In this document: piece after piece, positions 40,301-47,814 of the stretch
Layout: each line of letters starts with the position of its first letter
How positions within the stretch are numbered: the first letter of the stretch is position 1
NCBI GenBank assembly: GCA_014240055.1
Contig: JAAZXP010000004.1
Span: forward strand, 1 to 50,364
Length of the DNA stretch: 50,364 nt
Source of the DNA: Methanobacteriota archaeon
GTDB lineage: Archaea; Thermoplasmatota; Poseidoniia; MGIII; CG-Epi1
Reading direction: 5' to 3'
Program-made: the position numbers and the translations under genes
The notes under the pieces: model-generated
What the model saw: the letters and a program-made list of their open reading frames with translations, nothing else
Databases searched by the model: none
Told to the model about the DNA's origin: nothing

Positions 40301-42741
40301 TCCCCACCAGCATAAACTAGATTTCCATTATCAATATTCAGAGTTATATTTGTAGGAACGTTACTTAGTGTGATATTTGCCCAATGTGATGTTTCTCCGA
40401 TTTCGTCTATGCCTTCAAAATATACTCTGAATGGTTTATCTCTTGCAGGATTCATAGACAGTGAAATATTCGTTACTCCATCTCTAGAGTAAAAATCAAT
40501 ATCTCCAATATCAGTTATCCTAGCACTAAATCCGTAATCCTCATTATTCGCAGATATTGTAGATCTAGAATTAGGTGCATTATTGTCTAAATACGCAGAT
40601 TCATTGTATATTGCAAAATAGTCATCTCCGCTTCCATCATTAAGATCTAAATATTTGTCGCTTGTGAGATAAACAAAGATTTCACTTATGTATGCAGGTT
40701 CATTTAGCCTATTTCTTAATCTGATTGCAACTTCTCCATCACCTTCACCAATTGTAGATTGCAATACTGCTTTAGGAATAGATCTCAATAAATCTCCAAC
40801 GTAAACTATTCTTCCAGCCAGACCAATTAACAAATCACTAATCAATCCCCCTACCAATGAACTATCAATACCCGTTACATCGTCATTTACTGGAATTGTA
40901 CTTCCTCCGCTTTCATCCAATTGTAGATTACCTTCCAGAACTAAACTTTCAGGTAAACCAGATATTTCTAGTCCTGTGAAAAGTTGATAATCATGATCTA
41001 ACCAGGTTGCACCTCTTCCATCTTCAGTATAATATTCATAGTCCCCATATACTATGGATTCAATTGGTTCAGTTGAATGGAATTCTATGACTGTCCAATT
41101 CCGATCTTCAGTAGATTCATTTCTAACTTCTAACCATAATGAAGCCTTAGGCATGTTCAATTCATTTAAGCATATTTCTTCACCTGATATGGGGTCTGAG
41201 GCACAAACCGGGACTCCGGTAATATCTGCTTCGATATGTGATAAGAAAGGATCAAGACCTTCGCCGGGGTTTAGATTGTATTCATAGTATTGAAATTCTA
41301 AGTTAAATTTTTTGTTAGCTTCATTTGGATTCGTAGTTTCAGTAGCAGGTGCATAAACTTCAATGGAATCTCTTTCTACATCATCAACAGTTTGTGATAC
41401 AAGCCTAACGCCTAGTTCACGAGGCACTTTCCCTCTAGGATTGTCTAAATCAATTTTTATGAATGTTACTTCTTCTAAAGCATCTCCTGGATTAATTGTA
41501 GTTCCACTACTCCAATTATATTTTAGATATCCTATTGCTATTTCTAGATTGTCAACTCCATTATTGAATGGATTACCAGTTTCATTATTCATTAAAACAT
41601 TAATTTGATATGGTGCATTCACGTAATCAACATCACCTGGATTTAATCCAATGCCTCCACTGCCGTCCGTTCCTATTGTAAATACAAATTCTTCGATTAC
41701 AACAGATAAACTATATTCATCTGGAATTTCATTAGGTGGAAATTGAGTGTTTACTCCCCAAACATAAGTCTGATCAGCATTACCTTCATCATTATACGTT
41801 ATTCCTCTAACAATTGCAATGTCTAAGGTTTGATTTAATTCTTCAAGTTCCTCAAACTCAAAATTCAATCCAAGATTTGCTTCTAGTCCAACATCACCAT
41901 CTATAGGATTAAGATCCGTATCCTCATTTACGAGATCATTAACTACTGGTACTAATCTAGCGCGTATTTCGTTATTTCCATCTCCATCTATGTCGATTGG
42001 TATCCATGAAGTATCACTTTCATCTAATATATTAATAAAAGATAAAATAAAATCGGCTGCAAAGTTATCTAAACCTAGCGACTCGACCCAAGCAGCAATT
42101 AAAGCTGTTGAAGCTCCCCAAAGAGTTGATACTAGGTTTGCTTCTTCAACTCCTTCTTCACAAGGTTCACCAGGAATAGGTTCAGGTTCACAACCACCTA
42201 TATCAATAATTCCATTTCCATTTGCATCATATGCCCAATAAATTAAATATGTTTCAGTGAATATAGATAGAGCTGTGCCCAAGAAAGAATCTTGATACAA
42301 GTCAGCATCATTTTCCATAGTATTAATGATATCTGCTTTGAATGGTTCGATATCATTTACATCATTAGGCTTCAGTCCTCTCTCAGAATAATCATAGGTA
42401 ACTGTTTCATAATCTGAAAGATCTGCAACGACATTCTCACTTTCATCTTTGCTATTCATGGCATCTTCACGAGTATCTAATAGAGACACTGCGAGTTCAC
42501 TTCCTTCATGCAATGATCTTAAAAAATTCAATTCTTCAATTACAGTTTCGTTTACTTCATCATTTCTTTGGTTAACACTTTGAAAGAAAGTATCCAATTC
42601 TTCAGCCGTGTCATAATTAGCTTCTATAGTGGCAGGTCCTACCACAGTAGGTATCATTATGACTTGAAGCATCATCAACAAAACTACTGAAATTACAAGT
42701 ACTCTTTTTCGGTTCAATAATCTGAAAGAAGACATCTTCAT
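37312..42741 (-). CDS. Giant secreted repeat protein (1809 aa), unknown function
   Basis: I do not recognise a family. A basic N-terminus and hydrophobic stretch (~13-31) form a signal peptide. The first ~300 residues contain two calcium-loop-like motifs (DANGNGIIDIGGCE, DIDGDGNNEIRA). From ~700 to 1700 the chain is built of degenerate, amphipathic beta-rich units, each with a turn of the type [S/D/N]-[L/I/V]-P followed by alternating hydrophobic residues and, in two units, W-T-[E/H]-G-I. Examples start at VSSLPGSMTID, VPDVPEKINLD, IDDLPNNFDLN, SNIPKDLRADL and VHDVPESFHMG. There is no C-terminal anchor. A TATA-like ATTTATAGA (rc of 42763-42771) sits ~26 bp upstream of ATG 42741. Probably an extracellular structural or lipid/polymer-binding protein. 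Confidence 0.75.
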   Translation of the reverse strand: MKMSSFRLLNRKRVLVISVVLLMMLQVIMIPTVVGPATIEANYDTAEELDTFFQSVNQRNDEVNETVIEELNFLRSLHEGSELAVSLLDTREDAMNSKDESENVVADLSDYETVTYDYSERGLKPNDVNDIEPFKADIINTMENDADLYQDSFLGTALSIFTETYLIYWAYDANGNGIIDIGGCEPEPIPGEPCEEGVEEANLVSTLWGASTALIAAWVESLGLDNFAADFILSFINILDESDTSWIPIDIDGDGNNEIRARLVPVVNDLVNEDTDLNPIDGDVGLEANLGLNFEFEELEELNQTLDIAIVRGITYNDEGNADQTYVWGVNTQFPPNEIPDEYSLSVVIEEFVFTIGTDGSGGIGLNPGDVDYVNAPYQINVLMNNETGNPFNNGVDNLEIAIGYLKYNWSSGTTINPGDALEEVTFIKIDLDNPRGKVPRELGVRLVSQTVDDVERDSIEVYAPATETTNPNEANKKFNLEFQYYEYNLNPGEGLDPFLSHIEADITGVPVCASDPISGEEICLNELNMPKASLWLEVRNESTEDRNWTVIEFHSTEPIESIVYGDYEYYTEDGRGATWLDHDYQLFTGLEISGLPESLVLEGNLQLDESGGSTIPVNDDVTGIDSSLVGGLISDLLIGLAGRIVYVGDLLRSIPKAVLQSTIGEGDGEVAIRLRNRLNEPAYISEIFVYLTSDKYLDLNDGSGDDYFAIYNESAYLDNNAPNSRSTISANNEDYGFSARITDIGDIDFYSRDGVTNISLSMNPARDKPFRVYFEGIDEIGETSHWANITLSNVPTNITLNIDNGNLVYAGGDNSNEIIDNIIFTSFASGIYSRIKLEHLPGSAEIVSSNGDLRLITDSWFNFTFTITNVTENEKATAWIWNHSVYNGSSVMLYQNNMGLDNETASLSGNLSWIQSLQLDDDGSGELADFKINHRQPVQFKVGAIDDTEYDEDYKGLDAYVFIDSLPAEIVVTVPILDTGSLIGGDIGEINDLRDVARFIEALSEIGKALVDTVADLSINLVTNVESFETVARFLYNINEEVSVTAWVNKGKIELLDESPRWVEGLWSSQKDVEGGTILGARLLLKGLPQSVDANYTSKGDHIDLELSLDDFNYRDTADYIIFQEEGIIGPKVTAFIEDIPVGLDLNLNADLILNATVDNLTLSGSITMNTSQPVGPIYLVLEQFEEDNPYRVEAFVSSLPGSMTIDMEIHDELLEFNISSDQGIDTVALEIDLGDTTELETYWTEGISLDMSDDGAMNMKAYLRGISPNIGLKLSDPEDEGTQLDIFLEEFNNDVPAMDRILVDINNFENKSVLLRIDDLPNNFDLNGSVYLDDNGMEGTALVGNISLESSKQLGSIYAMVSDSKSQSKLEVAVPDVPEKINLDVIIGDQISVDYSSSTAPSRVILSLESGNLTGMDLEWTHGIVLRQNDFGDALLLYLEGTVTSAKLSTVFGEPDIINLDLGDWSPITKWIYLDLDRGVNETAIELFLDDVGDNNNINAYFQTATSEGRDLDAIFDIHNTGGIGSSYLKTHNQTRPSFNEIYFSNIPKDLRADLIVGKEIDIIYEAEGTLDYIWVKTANKDYGQWKSAQAIVHDVPESFHMGIDPNYEFDMDSAFAFQGFPNLFVSTSSSEIDIVLMVDEGYTGGHSGTFMDVKNVGDNTSMVLDGVNYIIDSPNGIDSAYLKATNSPATPQFYLDYMIIHAKDVKHVEIIPNQIFGLYPVFELANAEGGELSFAIGGELNMGPIKLKTSAVLIDLRIKEVGGYNVLPTWLGIQKNGMDTELGNNEKHYILPEPGMSLIASLEASI

Positions 42742-42762
42742 TGTTATTATTGAGAAACCATC

Positions 42763-42771
42763 TCTATAAAT
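42763..42771 (-). promoter_or_regulatory. TATA-like box of the giant repeat protein gene
   Basis: ATTTATAGA on the minus strand about 26 bp upstream of ATG 42741; supports the upstream of two possible Met starts and leaderless transcription. By eye only. Confidence 0.45.
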
Positions 42772-42800
42772 AAGGTATTAGCTAAAAATATAGATTGATT

Positions 42801-42806
42801 TTATAT
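42801..42806 (+). promoter_or_regulatory. TATA box of the ftsZ-secE-spt5-rpl11 operon
   Basis: TTATAT within TTTTATATAG, about 26 bp before the ftsZ ATG at 42830. Positioned for leaderless transcription; divergent from the giant-protein promoter in an 88-bp gap. Confidence 0.5.
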
Positions 42807-42829
42807 AGTGAATCAAAATCGATAGAAAG

Positions 42830-43921
42830 ATGGATGAAGAGTCTTTACAGGAAATGCTTGCCGATGAAGGCACTTTCAAAGGAGAGACAGATGAGAGTGA
42901 ATTAGAGGCTCTAGTATCTAAATTAAAGACGAATATTTTGATAATAGGTAGTGGAGGTGCGGGCAATAATACACTGACTAGACTATACAAAGAAGGTATG
43001 AACTCCATAGAGCTTTTAGCTTTGAATACAGATGCACAACACCTACTCAACACTCCAATTCCTCATAGAATGTTAATTGGTAAGCAATTGACAAAAGGTT
43101 TAGGTGCAGGTTCAGAACCAGGAACTGGAGAAGGAGCGGCAGAAGAAGCCAGAGTTGAATTATTAGAAGCTTGTCAAGATGCAGACATTATTTTTCTTAC
43201 AGGGGGACTGGGCGGTGGAACTGGCACAGGTTCCTTACCAGTCATTGCCCGTTTAGCTAAGGAAAAGGGAGCACTTACTATAGCTATAGTTACTCTTCCT
43301 TTCAGTAATGAGGGCGCTCGTCGAACAAGAAATGCGCGTTTGGGGCTTGAGAAATTACGCAAATCAGCAGATACTGTGATTGTCATACCAAATGATAAAT
43401 TGTTACAAGATGATATAATGAATTTACCACTTAATTTAGCATTTAGACATGCAGATGAAATATTAGGTAATGCAATAAAGTGCATGACTGAAATTACTTC
43501 TCATGGTGGATTAGTTAACATAGATTTTGCAGATATGCGTTCTATAATGGATGGTGGTGGTGTTGCCATGATCGGAATGGGGGAAGGGCAAGGAGCCAAT
43601 AGAGCATCAGATGCAGTTATTGCAGCCTTAACTTCACCATTATTAGAGTTAGATATTGCCGAATCAAAAGGCGCATTAGTGAATGTCACAGGTGGAGATG
43701 ATATGACCCTGCAAGAAGCTCATGAGGTTGTTAAGGAAGTTCATAGTAAGATTAATAAAGATGCTCGAATCATTTGGGGAGCTTCAGTAGATTCTACCCT
43801 CGAACATCAGATACGAGTTATGCTCGTAGTCACTGGTGTAAAATCTTCTCAAATATTGGGACCATCGTCGGGAGTAGATGACGAAATGCAAAACAGATAC
43901 GGTATAGAATTCGTACACTAA
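42830..43921 (+). CDS. ftsZ: Cell division protein FtsZ
   Basis: Tubulin-like GTPase forming the division ring. 363 residues: an acidic N-terminal extension (~1-30), then NILIIGSGGAGNNTLTRL (GTP site), GTP-binding NTDAQHL, tubulin signature LGGGTGTG (127-134) and the T7 catalytic loop NIDFADMRSIM. The C-terminal half is the usual FtsZ fold with no long linker. As in many Euryarchaeota, it heads the cluster with secE, spt5 and rpl11, all within 4-6 nt of each other. Confidence 0.96.
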   Translation: MDEESLQEMLADEGTFKGETDESELEALVSKLKTNILIIGSGGAGNNTLTRLYKEGMNSIELLALNTDAQHLLNTPIPHRMLIGKQLTKGLGAGSEPGTGEGAAEEARVELLEACQDADIIFLTGGLGGGTGTGSLPVIARLAKEKGALTIAIVTLPFSNEGARRTRNARLGLEKLRKSADTVIVIPNDKLLQDDIMNLPLNLAFRHADEILGNAIKCMTEITSHGGLVNIDFADMRSIMDGGGVAMIGMGEGQGANRASDAVIAALTSPLLELDIAESKGALVNVTGGDDMTLQEAHEVVKEVHSKINKDARIIWGASVDSTLEHQIRVMLVVTGVKSSQILGPSSGVDDEMQNRYGIEFVH

Positions 43922-43925
43922 TACA

Positions 43926-44165
43926 ATGAGTTTCATCGACAACGTATGGCAAATGCAACACAAGCTTGAAGAACGCTTCAAGAGAATAGGTAGAGGTCAA
44001 TATGGCCGTGTTTTACGTCTTGCACGTAAACCAACTTCAGATGAATTTGTAAAAAGTTCTTGGGTTGTTGGTATTGGGATAGGTATTGTCGGTGCAATTG
44101 GATTTATTGTATACTATATTTGGCTAAAAGCCCCACCTATTATAGCAGATTTATTTGGAATTTAG
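43926..44165 (+). CDS. secE: Protein translocase subunit SecE (Sec61 gamma)
   Basis: 79 residues with an amphipathic cytoplasmic helix (RFKRIGRGQYGRVLRLARKPTSDEF) and one membrane helix (~46-68), the standard SecE/Sec61-gamma layout. Clamps SecY in the membrane. Position between ftsZ and spt5 is the conserved archaeal arrangement and supports the call. Confidence 0.92.
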   Translation: MSFIDNVWQMQHKLEERFKRIGRGQYGRVLRLARKPTSDEFVKSSWVVGIGIGIVGAIGFIVYYIWLKAPPIIADLFGI

Positions 44166-44171
44166 ATATTT

Positions 44172-44729
44172 ATGGCAAAATTCATTGAAGAAGAAGAAGA
44201 AGCCCCAGCCGAATCCGTTGAAGGCCCATCATCAGATACTCAGATTTATACGATGAAGTCTCAAATTGGACATGAACGAACAGCAAGTGAAAGACTTGCA
44301 GATAGAGCAAGAAGGAGTTCAGCTCCAATATATGCAATTCTTGCACCTTCTAAATTAAGAGGATACATATTTGTCGAAACAGATAGTCCTGAGGCACTTA
44401 GAGATAATTTGAAAGGTTTGACTCATGCTAGAGGTATGGTAATGAACAAAGGTAAGGGCTATGGCAGATCCAAAGAACCCGATACTTTTGGAACTACTAC
44501 TCTTGAAGAATTAACACCTCATTTGACGCCACCTCCTGCCGTTTCAGGAATAGAAGAGGGCAATATTGTTGAAGTAATTGCAGGTCCATTTAAGGGTGAA
44601 AAAGCAAGAGTCCAACGTATTGATCAGTCTAAAGAAGAAGTTACAGTTGAATTATTCGAAGCCATGGTCCCAATTCCAATAACGGTTAGAGGAGATCATG
44701 TTCGAGTTTTAGAAAAGGAAGTTAATTAA
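44172..44729 (+). CDS. spt5: Transcription elongation factor Spt5 (NusG homologue)
   Basis: 185 residues: an acidic N-terminal extension (~1-25), an NGN domain (IYTMKSQIGHERTASERLAD, then YAILAPSKLRGYIFVETDS) and a C-terminal KOW domain (IEEGNIVEVIAGPFKGEKARVQ). Binds RNA polymerase and increases processivity. The stop overlaps the rpl11 ATG by one base (TAATG). Confidence 0.95.
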   Translation: MAKFIEEEEEAPAESVEGPSSDTQIYTMKSQIGHERTASERLADRARRSSAPIYAILAPSKLRGYIFVETDSPEALRDNLKGLTHARGMVMNKGKGYGRSKEPDTFGTTTLEELTPHLTPPPAVSGIEEGNIVEVIAGPFKGEKARVQRIDQSKEEVTVELFEAMVPIPITVRGDHVRVLEKEVN

Positions 44730-45199
44730 TGGGAGAAACAGTAGAAGCATTAGTTGACGCAGGTAAAGCCTCTGCAGGACCTCCACTGGGTCCCGCACTA
44801 GGGCCATCTGGCGTTAATGTTAAGCAAGTAATCGAAGAAATCAATTCTTTGACAAAAGAGATGGAAGGTATGCAAGTACCTGTAAAAGTTAAAGTTGGAG
44901 ATGATAAAAGCTTTTCAATTACAGTAGGAACGCCTCCCGCTTCGTCTTTAATAAAACAAGTATTAGGTATCAAAAAAGGTTCAGGAGAAGCCGGTACTGT
45001 AGTTGCAGCAGAATTGCCATTAGAAAAAGCAATTAAAGTTGCTAAGCAGAAGGGCCCTGGATTAACAGGTGGAGATATCAAGGCCATGACTTCAGAAATA
45101 TTAGGTGTTGCAAAGTCTATGGGGTTAAGCTGTGAAAATAAAGACCCTAAAGAGATTCAAGCATCAATTAAGTCTGGCGACTTAGATGATAGATTTTAA
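44729..45199 (+). CDS. rpl11: 50S ribosomal protein L11 (uL11)
   Basis: 156 residues with the conserved N-terminal DAGKASAGPPLGPALGPSG, VNVKQVIEEIN, and the C-terminal rRNA-binding domain (GTPPASSLIKQVLGI, GDIKAMTSEILGVAKSMG). Binds the 23S GTPase-centre RNA. In many archaea rpl1, rpl10 and the stalk protein follow, but here pyrI begins on the other strand directly after the stop, so the ribosomal cluster is split. Confidence 0.96.
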   Translation: MGETVEALVDAGKASAGPPLGPALGPSGVNVKQVIEEINSLTKEMEGMQVPVKVKVGDDKSFSITVGTPPASSLIKQVLGIKKGSGEAGTVVAAELPLEKAIKVAKQKGPGLTGGDIKAMTSEILGVAKSMGLSCENKDPKEIQASIKSGDLDDRF

Positions 45200-45658
45200 T
45201 TAAATAAAATTTATACTATCTTCTTCCATTTTGCGCCCACAATAAGTACATTTAATTTGAAGATTTTCTTTACTTAAGAGTTTGAAATTAGTAGAGACTC
45301 CTCTTTCGTTATTACATATACAGTTTTCATTTGGACATTGTACTATTTCAGAAATAAATGGAGGTATTTCGATTGTTTTTTTCCCAGCTACTGCATAATT
45401 TCTAATAATATTAACAATTGCATTAGGAGATAATAACGCTAGTTTTTCAATTTCGATTTCATTCAATTCCCTGTCTTCTACCTTTATTATATCTTTACGT
45501 TTTTGATGTTTACTTTGAACGTTAATCAATAAACTAATAGTAGTATCACTTCCACTCAGATTGAGGATATCTAGGACTTTTCTTCCACAGCCTGGTTTAA
45601 TATGATCAATTACAGTCCCATTTCTTATAGGCTGTACACGTAGTAAATTATCACTCAT
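45200..45658 (-). CDS. pyrI: Aspartate carbamoyltransferase regulatory chain
   Basis: 152 residues: nucleotide-binding allosteric domain (LRVQPIRNGTVIDHIKPGCG, then KVLDILNL) and a C-terminal zinc domain with four Cys (CPNENC ... IKCTYCGRKM). Binds CTP/ATP and tunes the PyrB catalytic trimers in pyrimidine synthesis. Its ATG overlaps the pyrB stop by 4 nt. Its stop directly abuts the stop of rpl11, leaving no space for a separate terminator. Confidence 0.95.
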   Translation of the reverse strand: MSDNLLRVQPIRNGTVIDHIKPGCGRKVLDILNLSGSDTTISLLINVQSKHQKRKDIIKVEDRELNEIEIEKLALLSPNAIVNIIRNYAVAGKKTIEIPPFISEIVQCPNENCICNNERGVSTNFKLLSKENLQIKCTYCGRKMEEDSINFI

Positions 45659-46563
45659 TTTTTACCTCTAATTAATTGTTCTAGCAATGCCATTCTTACA
45701 GGTACTCCGTTGAAAGCCTGTCTAAAATAAGCTGCATGTTTTGTGTTGTCAATATCGGTTGATATTTCATCAACTCTAGGAAGAGGGTGTAAAATTCTCA
45801 TTTTGGGTTTTGCATTATTCAATAATTCGGAGTTAATTCTGTAAGCTCCTGCAACTCGCTTATAATCTTCAACATCAGGAAATCTTTCTTTTTGTATCCT
45901 AGTGACATAAAGGACATCCAATTCGCTCAAGATATTTTCTAAGTTTTGGTGAGTAGACCATTCGCCAGTTAACTCATCCGTCACATATTCCGGCATTGCT
46001 AAACTTTCTGGAGAGATAAAGTACAATTTTGTATTAAAACGATCAAGTGCTTGTGATAAAGAATGAACAGTCCGCCCATATCTTAAGTCTCCTAACATTC
46101 CAACTTTTAAATTTTCCAGTTTACCAATTTCCTCTTTGATTGTAAATAAGTCCAGAAGTGTTTGTGTGGGGTGTTGCCCTGCACCATCACCTCCATTAAT
46201 GATAGGTACTTCCGAAACTTCTGATGCTAATTTTGCTGCACCTTCTCTTGGATGTCTAAGAACAACTGCATCAGAGTATCCAGCAACCATTCGTATTGCA
46301 TCTGATAATGTTTCACCCTTTAGGTGAGATGTAGCTGAAGGGTCGGCAAATCCAATACAACTTCCACCAAGACGTTGCATTGCACTTTCAAAAGATAATC
46401 GTGTTCTAGTAGATGCTTCGAAAAAGCACGTTGAAAGAATTTTTCCCTTTAATATATCTGACTTTTTTTCCCCTTTTGCGATAGGTAGTAATTCACTTGC
46501 ACGTTTCAGGAGGCCCATGATGCGTTTGTTATCTAAATCTTCAATTGACACTACGTGCTTCAT
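45655..46563 (-). CDS. pyrB: Aspartate carbamoyltransferase catalytic chain
   Basis: 302 residues, usual length. Carbamoyl-phosphate motif FFEASTRTRLSFESAMQRLGG (STRTR at 51-55), the SATSHLKGET loop with Ser and Lys, GGDGAGQHPTQTLLDL, and HPLPRVDEI near the C-terminus. Catalyses the first committed step of pyrimidine synthesis together with PyrI. A TATA-like ATTTAAAAAA (rc of 46583-46592) lies ~25 bp upstream of the ATG. Confidence 0.96.
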   Translation of the reverse strand: MKHVVSIEDLDNKRIMGLLKRASELLPIAKGEKKSDILKGKILSTCFFEASTRTRLSFESAMQRLGGSCIGFADPSATSHLKGETLSDAIRMVAGYSDAVVLRHPREGAAKLASEVSEVPIINGGDGAGQHPTQTLLDLFTIKEEIGKLENLKVGMLGDLRYGRTVHSLSQALDRFNTKLYFISPESLAMPEYVTDELTGEWSTHQNLENILSELDVLYVTRIQKERFPDVEDYKRVAGAYRINSELLNNAKPKMRILHPLPRVDEISTDIDNTKHAAYFRQAFNGVPVRMALLEQLIRGKK

Positions 46564-46667
46564 GAGATGTCAACGAAGGGGGTTTTTTAAATGGTTTAAT
46601 GAGTTAGTCACTTGAGCGTTATTAGTTTAAACTAAGTCTTTCTAATAATAATTGTGAGGAGATATTT

Positions 46668-47150
46668 TTGAAAAATCTAAAAAGTGTTGATGAAATAGTG
46701 GATTTTTATTTTTCTCATGCTAGTCCTTTACGCAGTAAAATTTATCTAATATTAGGTTATCTTTTTGTTTTTTTTGCAATCATAGGTGTTTGGGTTCCTG
46801 GGTGGCCTACAGTTTCTTGGGCAGTTCCAGCAGCTTTCTTATTTTCTCTTTCAAATGAAAAATTATTTCGGTGGAGTCTTACAAATGACTATTTTGGCTC
46901 TGCATTATTTAGATATTATTCAACAGGTAAAACACTTCCATATCATGTAAAGGTGCTCATAGCGTTTTTTATTTTTGGAATGTCTAGTCTGTCATCTTAT
47001 TTTGTGTGGTTTGTCTCAACTAAAGGGGATGGTGATATGTTAGTAGTTTCTTCATGGAATGGGGCTGATCCTGGTTTTGGATTTATTACAATACTACTAG
47101 TTGGTTTAATCGGTGTTTGGTATATTTTATTCCAAGTAAAGTCGAGATAA
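46668..47150 (+). CDS. DUF454 (YbaN-like) membrane protein
   Basis: 160 residues with about four membrane helices. The core IIGVWVPGWPTVSWAVPAAFLFS, then WSLTNDYFGSALFRYYSTGKTLP and HVKVLIAFF, matches the DUF454/YbaN family, whose function is unknown. The start is a TTG at 46668: it is preceded at good spacing by GAGGAG (46655-46660), and no in-frame ATG occurs before the conserved region. Stands alone between the divergent pyrB and the methyltransferase gene. Confidence 0.8.
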   Translation: MKNLKSVDEIVDFYFSHASPLRSKIYLILGYLFVFFAIIGVWVPGWPTVSWAVPAAFLFSLSNEKLFRWSLTNDYFGSALFRYYSTGKTLPYHVKVLIAFFIFGMSSLSSYFVWFVSTKGDGDMLVVSSWNGADPGFGFITILLVGLIGVWYILFQVKSR

Positions 47151-47192
47151 TGTTTCTGTTAATTGTATAAACTATCACTTATTTAGATAATT

Positions 47193-47813
47193 GTGACTAA
47201 AACTAACCGTACTCATAGGCATGGAATTTATAAATTATATGCGCCAATATATGATAGATTTATGGCGCCTTCTTTTGCAGATGGCCATTCAAAAATGTAT
47301 AAACCCCTTAATCTTAAGTCGGGAGATCATATACTCGAAGTTGGGGTTGGAACTGGTATTTCTCTAAGAAATATTCCAGATTTTGTTAAGGTAGATGCTA
47401 TAGATTACAGTGAACCGATGCTGGTGAAGGCACGTAAAAGACAAGAAAAAGGAGATTTTGCTGCTAAAATAAATTTTCAGCAAATGGATGCGCATGTTTT
47501 AGAATTTAAAGATGATAATTTTGATCATTCTGTTGTTGCACACACGTTAGCAGTTGTAGCCGATCCTGAAGTAGTTCTAAGAGAGATTATACGAGTTACA
47601 AAGTCTTCAGGCTTGATAGTTATAGTTAATCATTATAAAGATAAGAAGGGGATTATAGGTACAATATGGAATCCTTTTAGAAAACGATTAGGGCTTGGAA
47701 AACATGTGGACTTCAAGCAGATAATTGATAACTGTGGGCTAGAATTATTGAGCGAAGAACGGGTAAATAAATTCACTACTCATTCTAGAATGTTAGTTTG
47801 TAAAGTGCCTTGA
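47193..47813 (+). CDS. SAM-dependent methyltransferase, PmtA-like
   Basis: 206-residue class I methyltransferase. Motif I ILEVGVGTGISL, motif II-type VDAIDYSEPMLVKARKR, and HTLAVVADPEVVLREIIRV before the final strands. The LEVGVGTGxSL and D-S-x-x-ML-x-KAR wording is typical of phosphatidylethanolamine N-methyltransferases of the bacterial PmtA type, so a lipid head-group substrate is possible; other small molecules cannot be excluded. Start is GTG 47193: no Met codon occurs before IYKLYAPIYDRF. Converges on the epimerase gene with a 1-nt gap between stops. Confidence 0.82.
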   Translation: MTKTNRTHRHGIYKLYAPIYDRFMAPSFADGHSKMYKPLNLKSGDHILEVGVGTGISLRNIPDFVKVDAIDYSEPMLVKARKRQEKGDFAAKINFQQMDAHVLEFKDDNFDHSVVAHTLAVVADPEVVLREIIRVTKSSGLIVIVNHYKDKKGIIGTIWNPFRKRLGLGKHVDFKQIIDNCGLELLSEERVNKFTTHSRMLVCKVP

Positions 47814-47814
47814 A

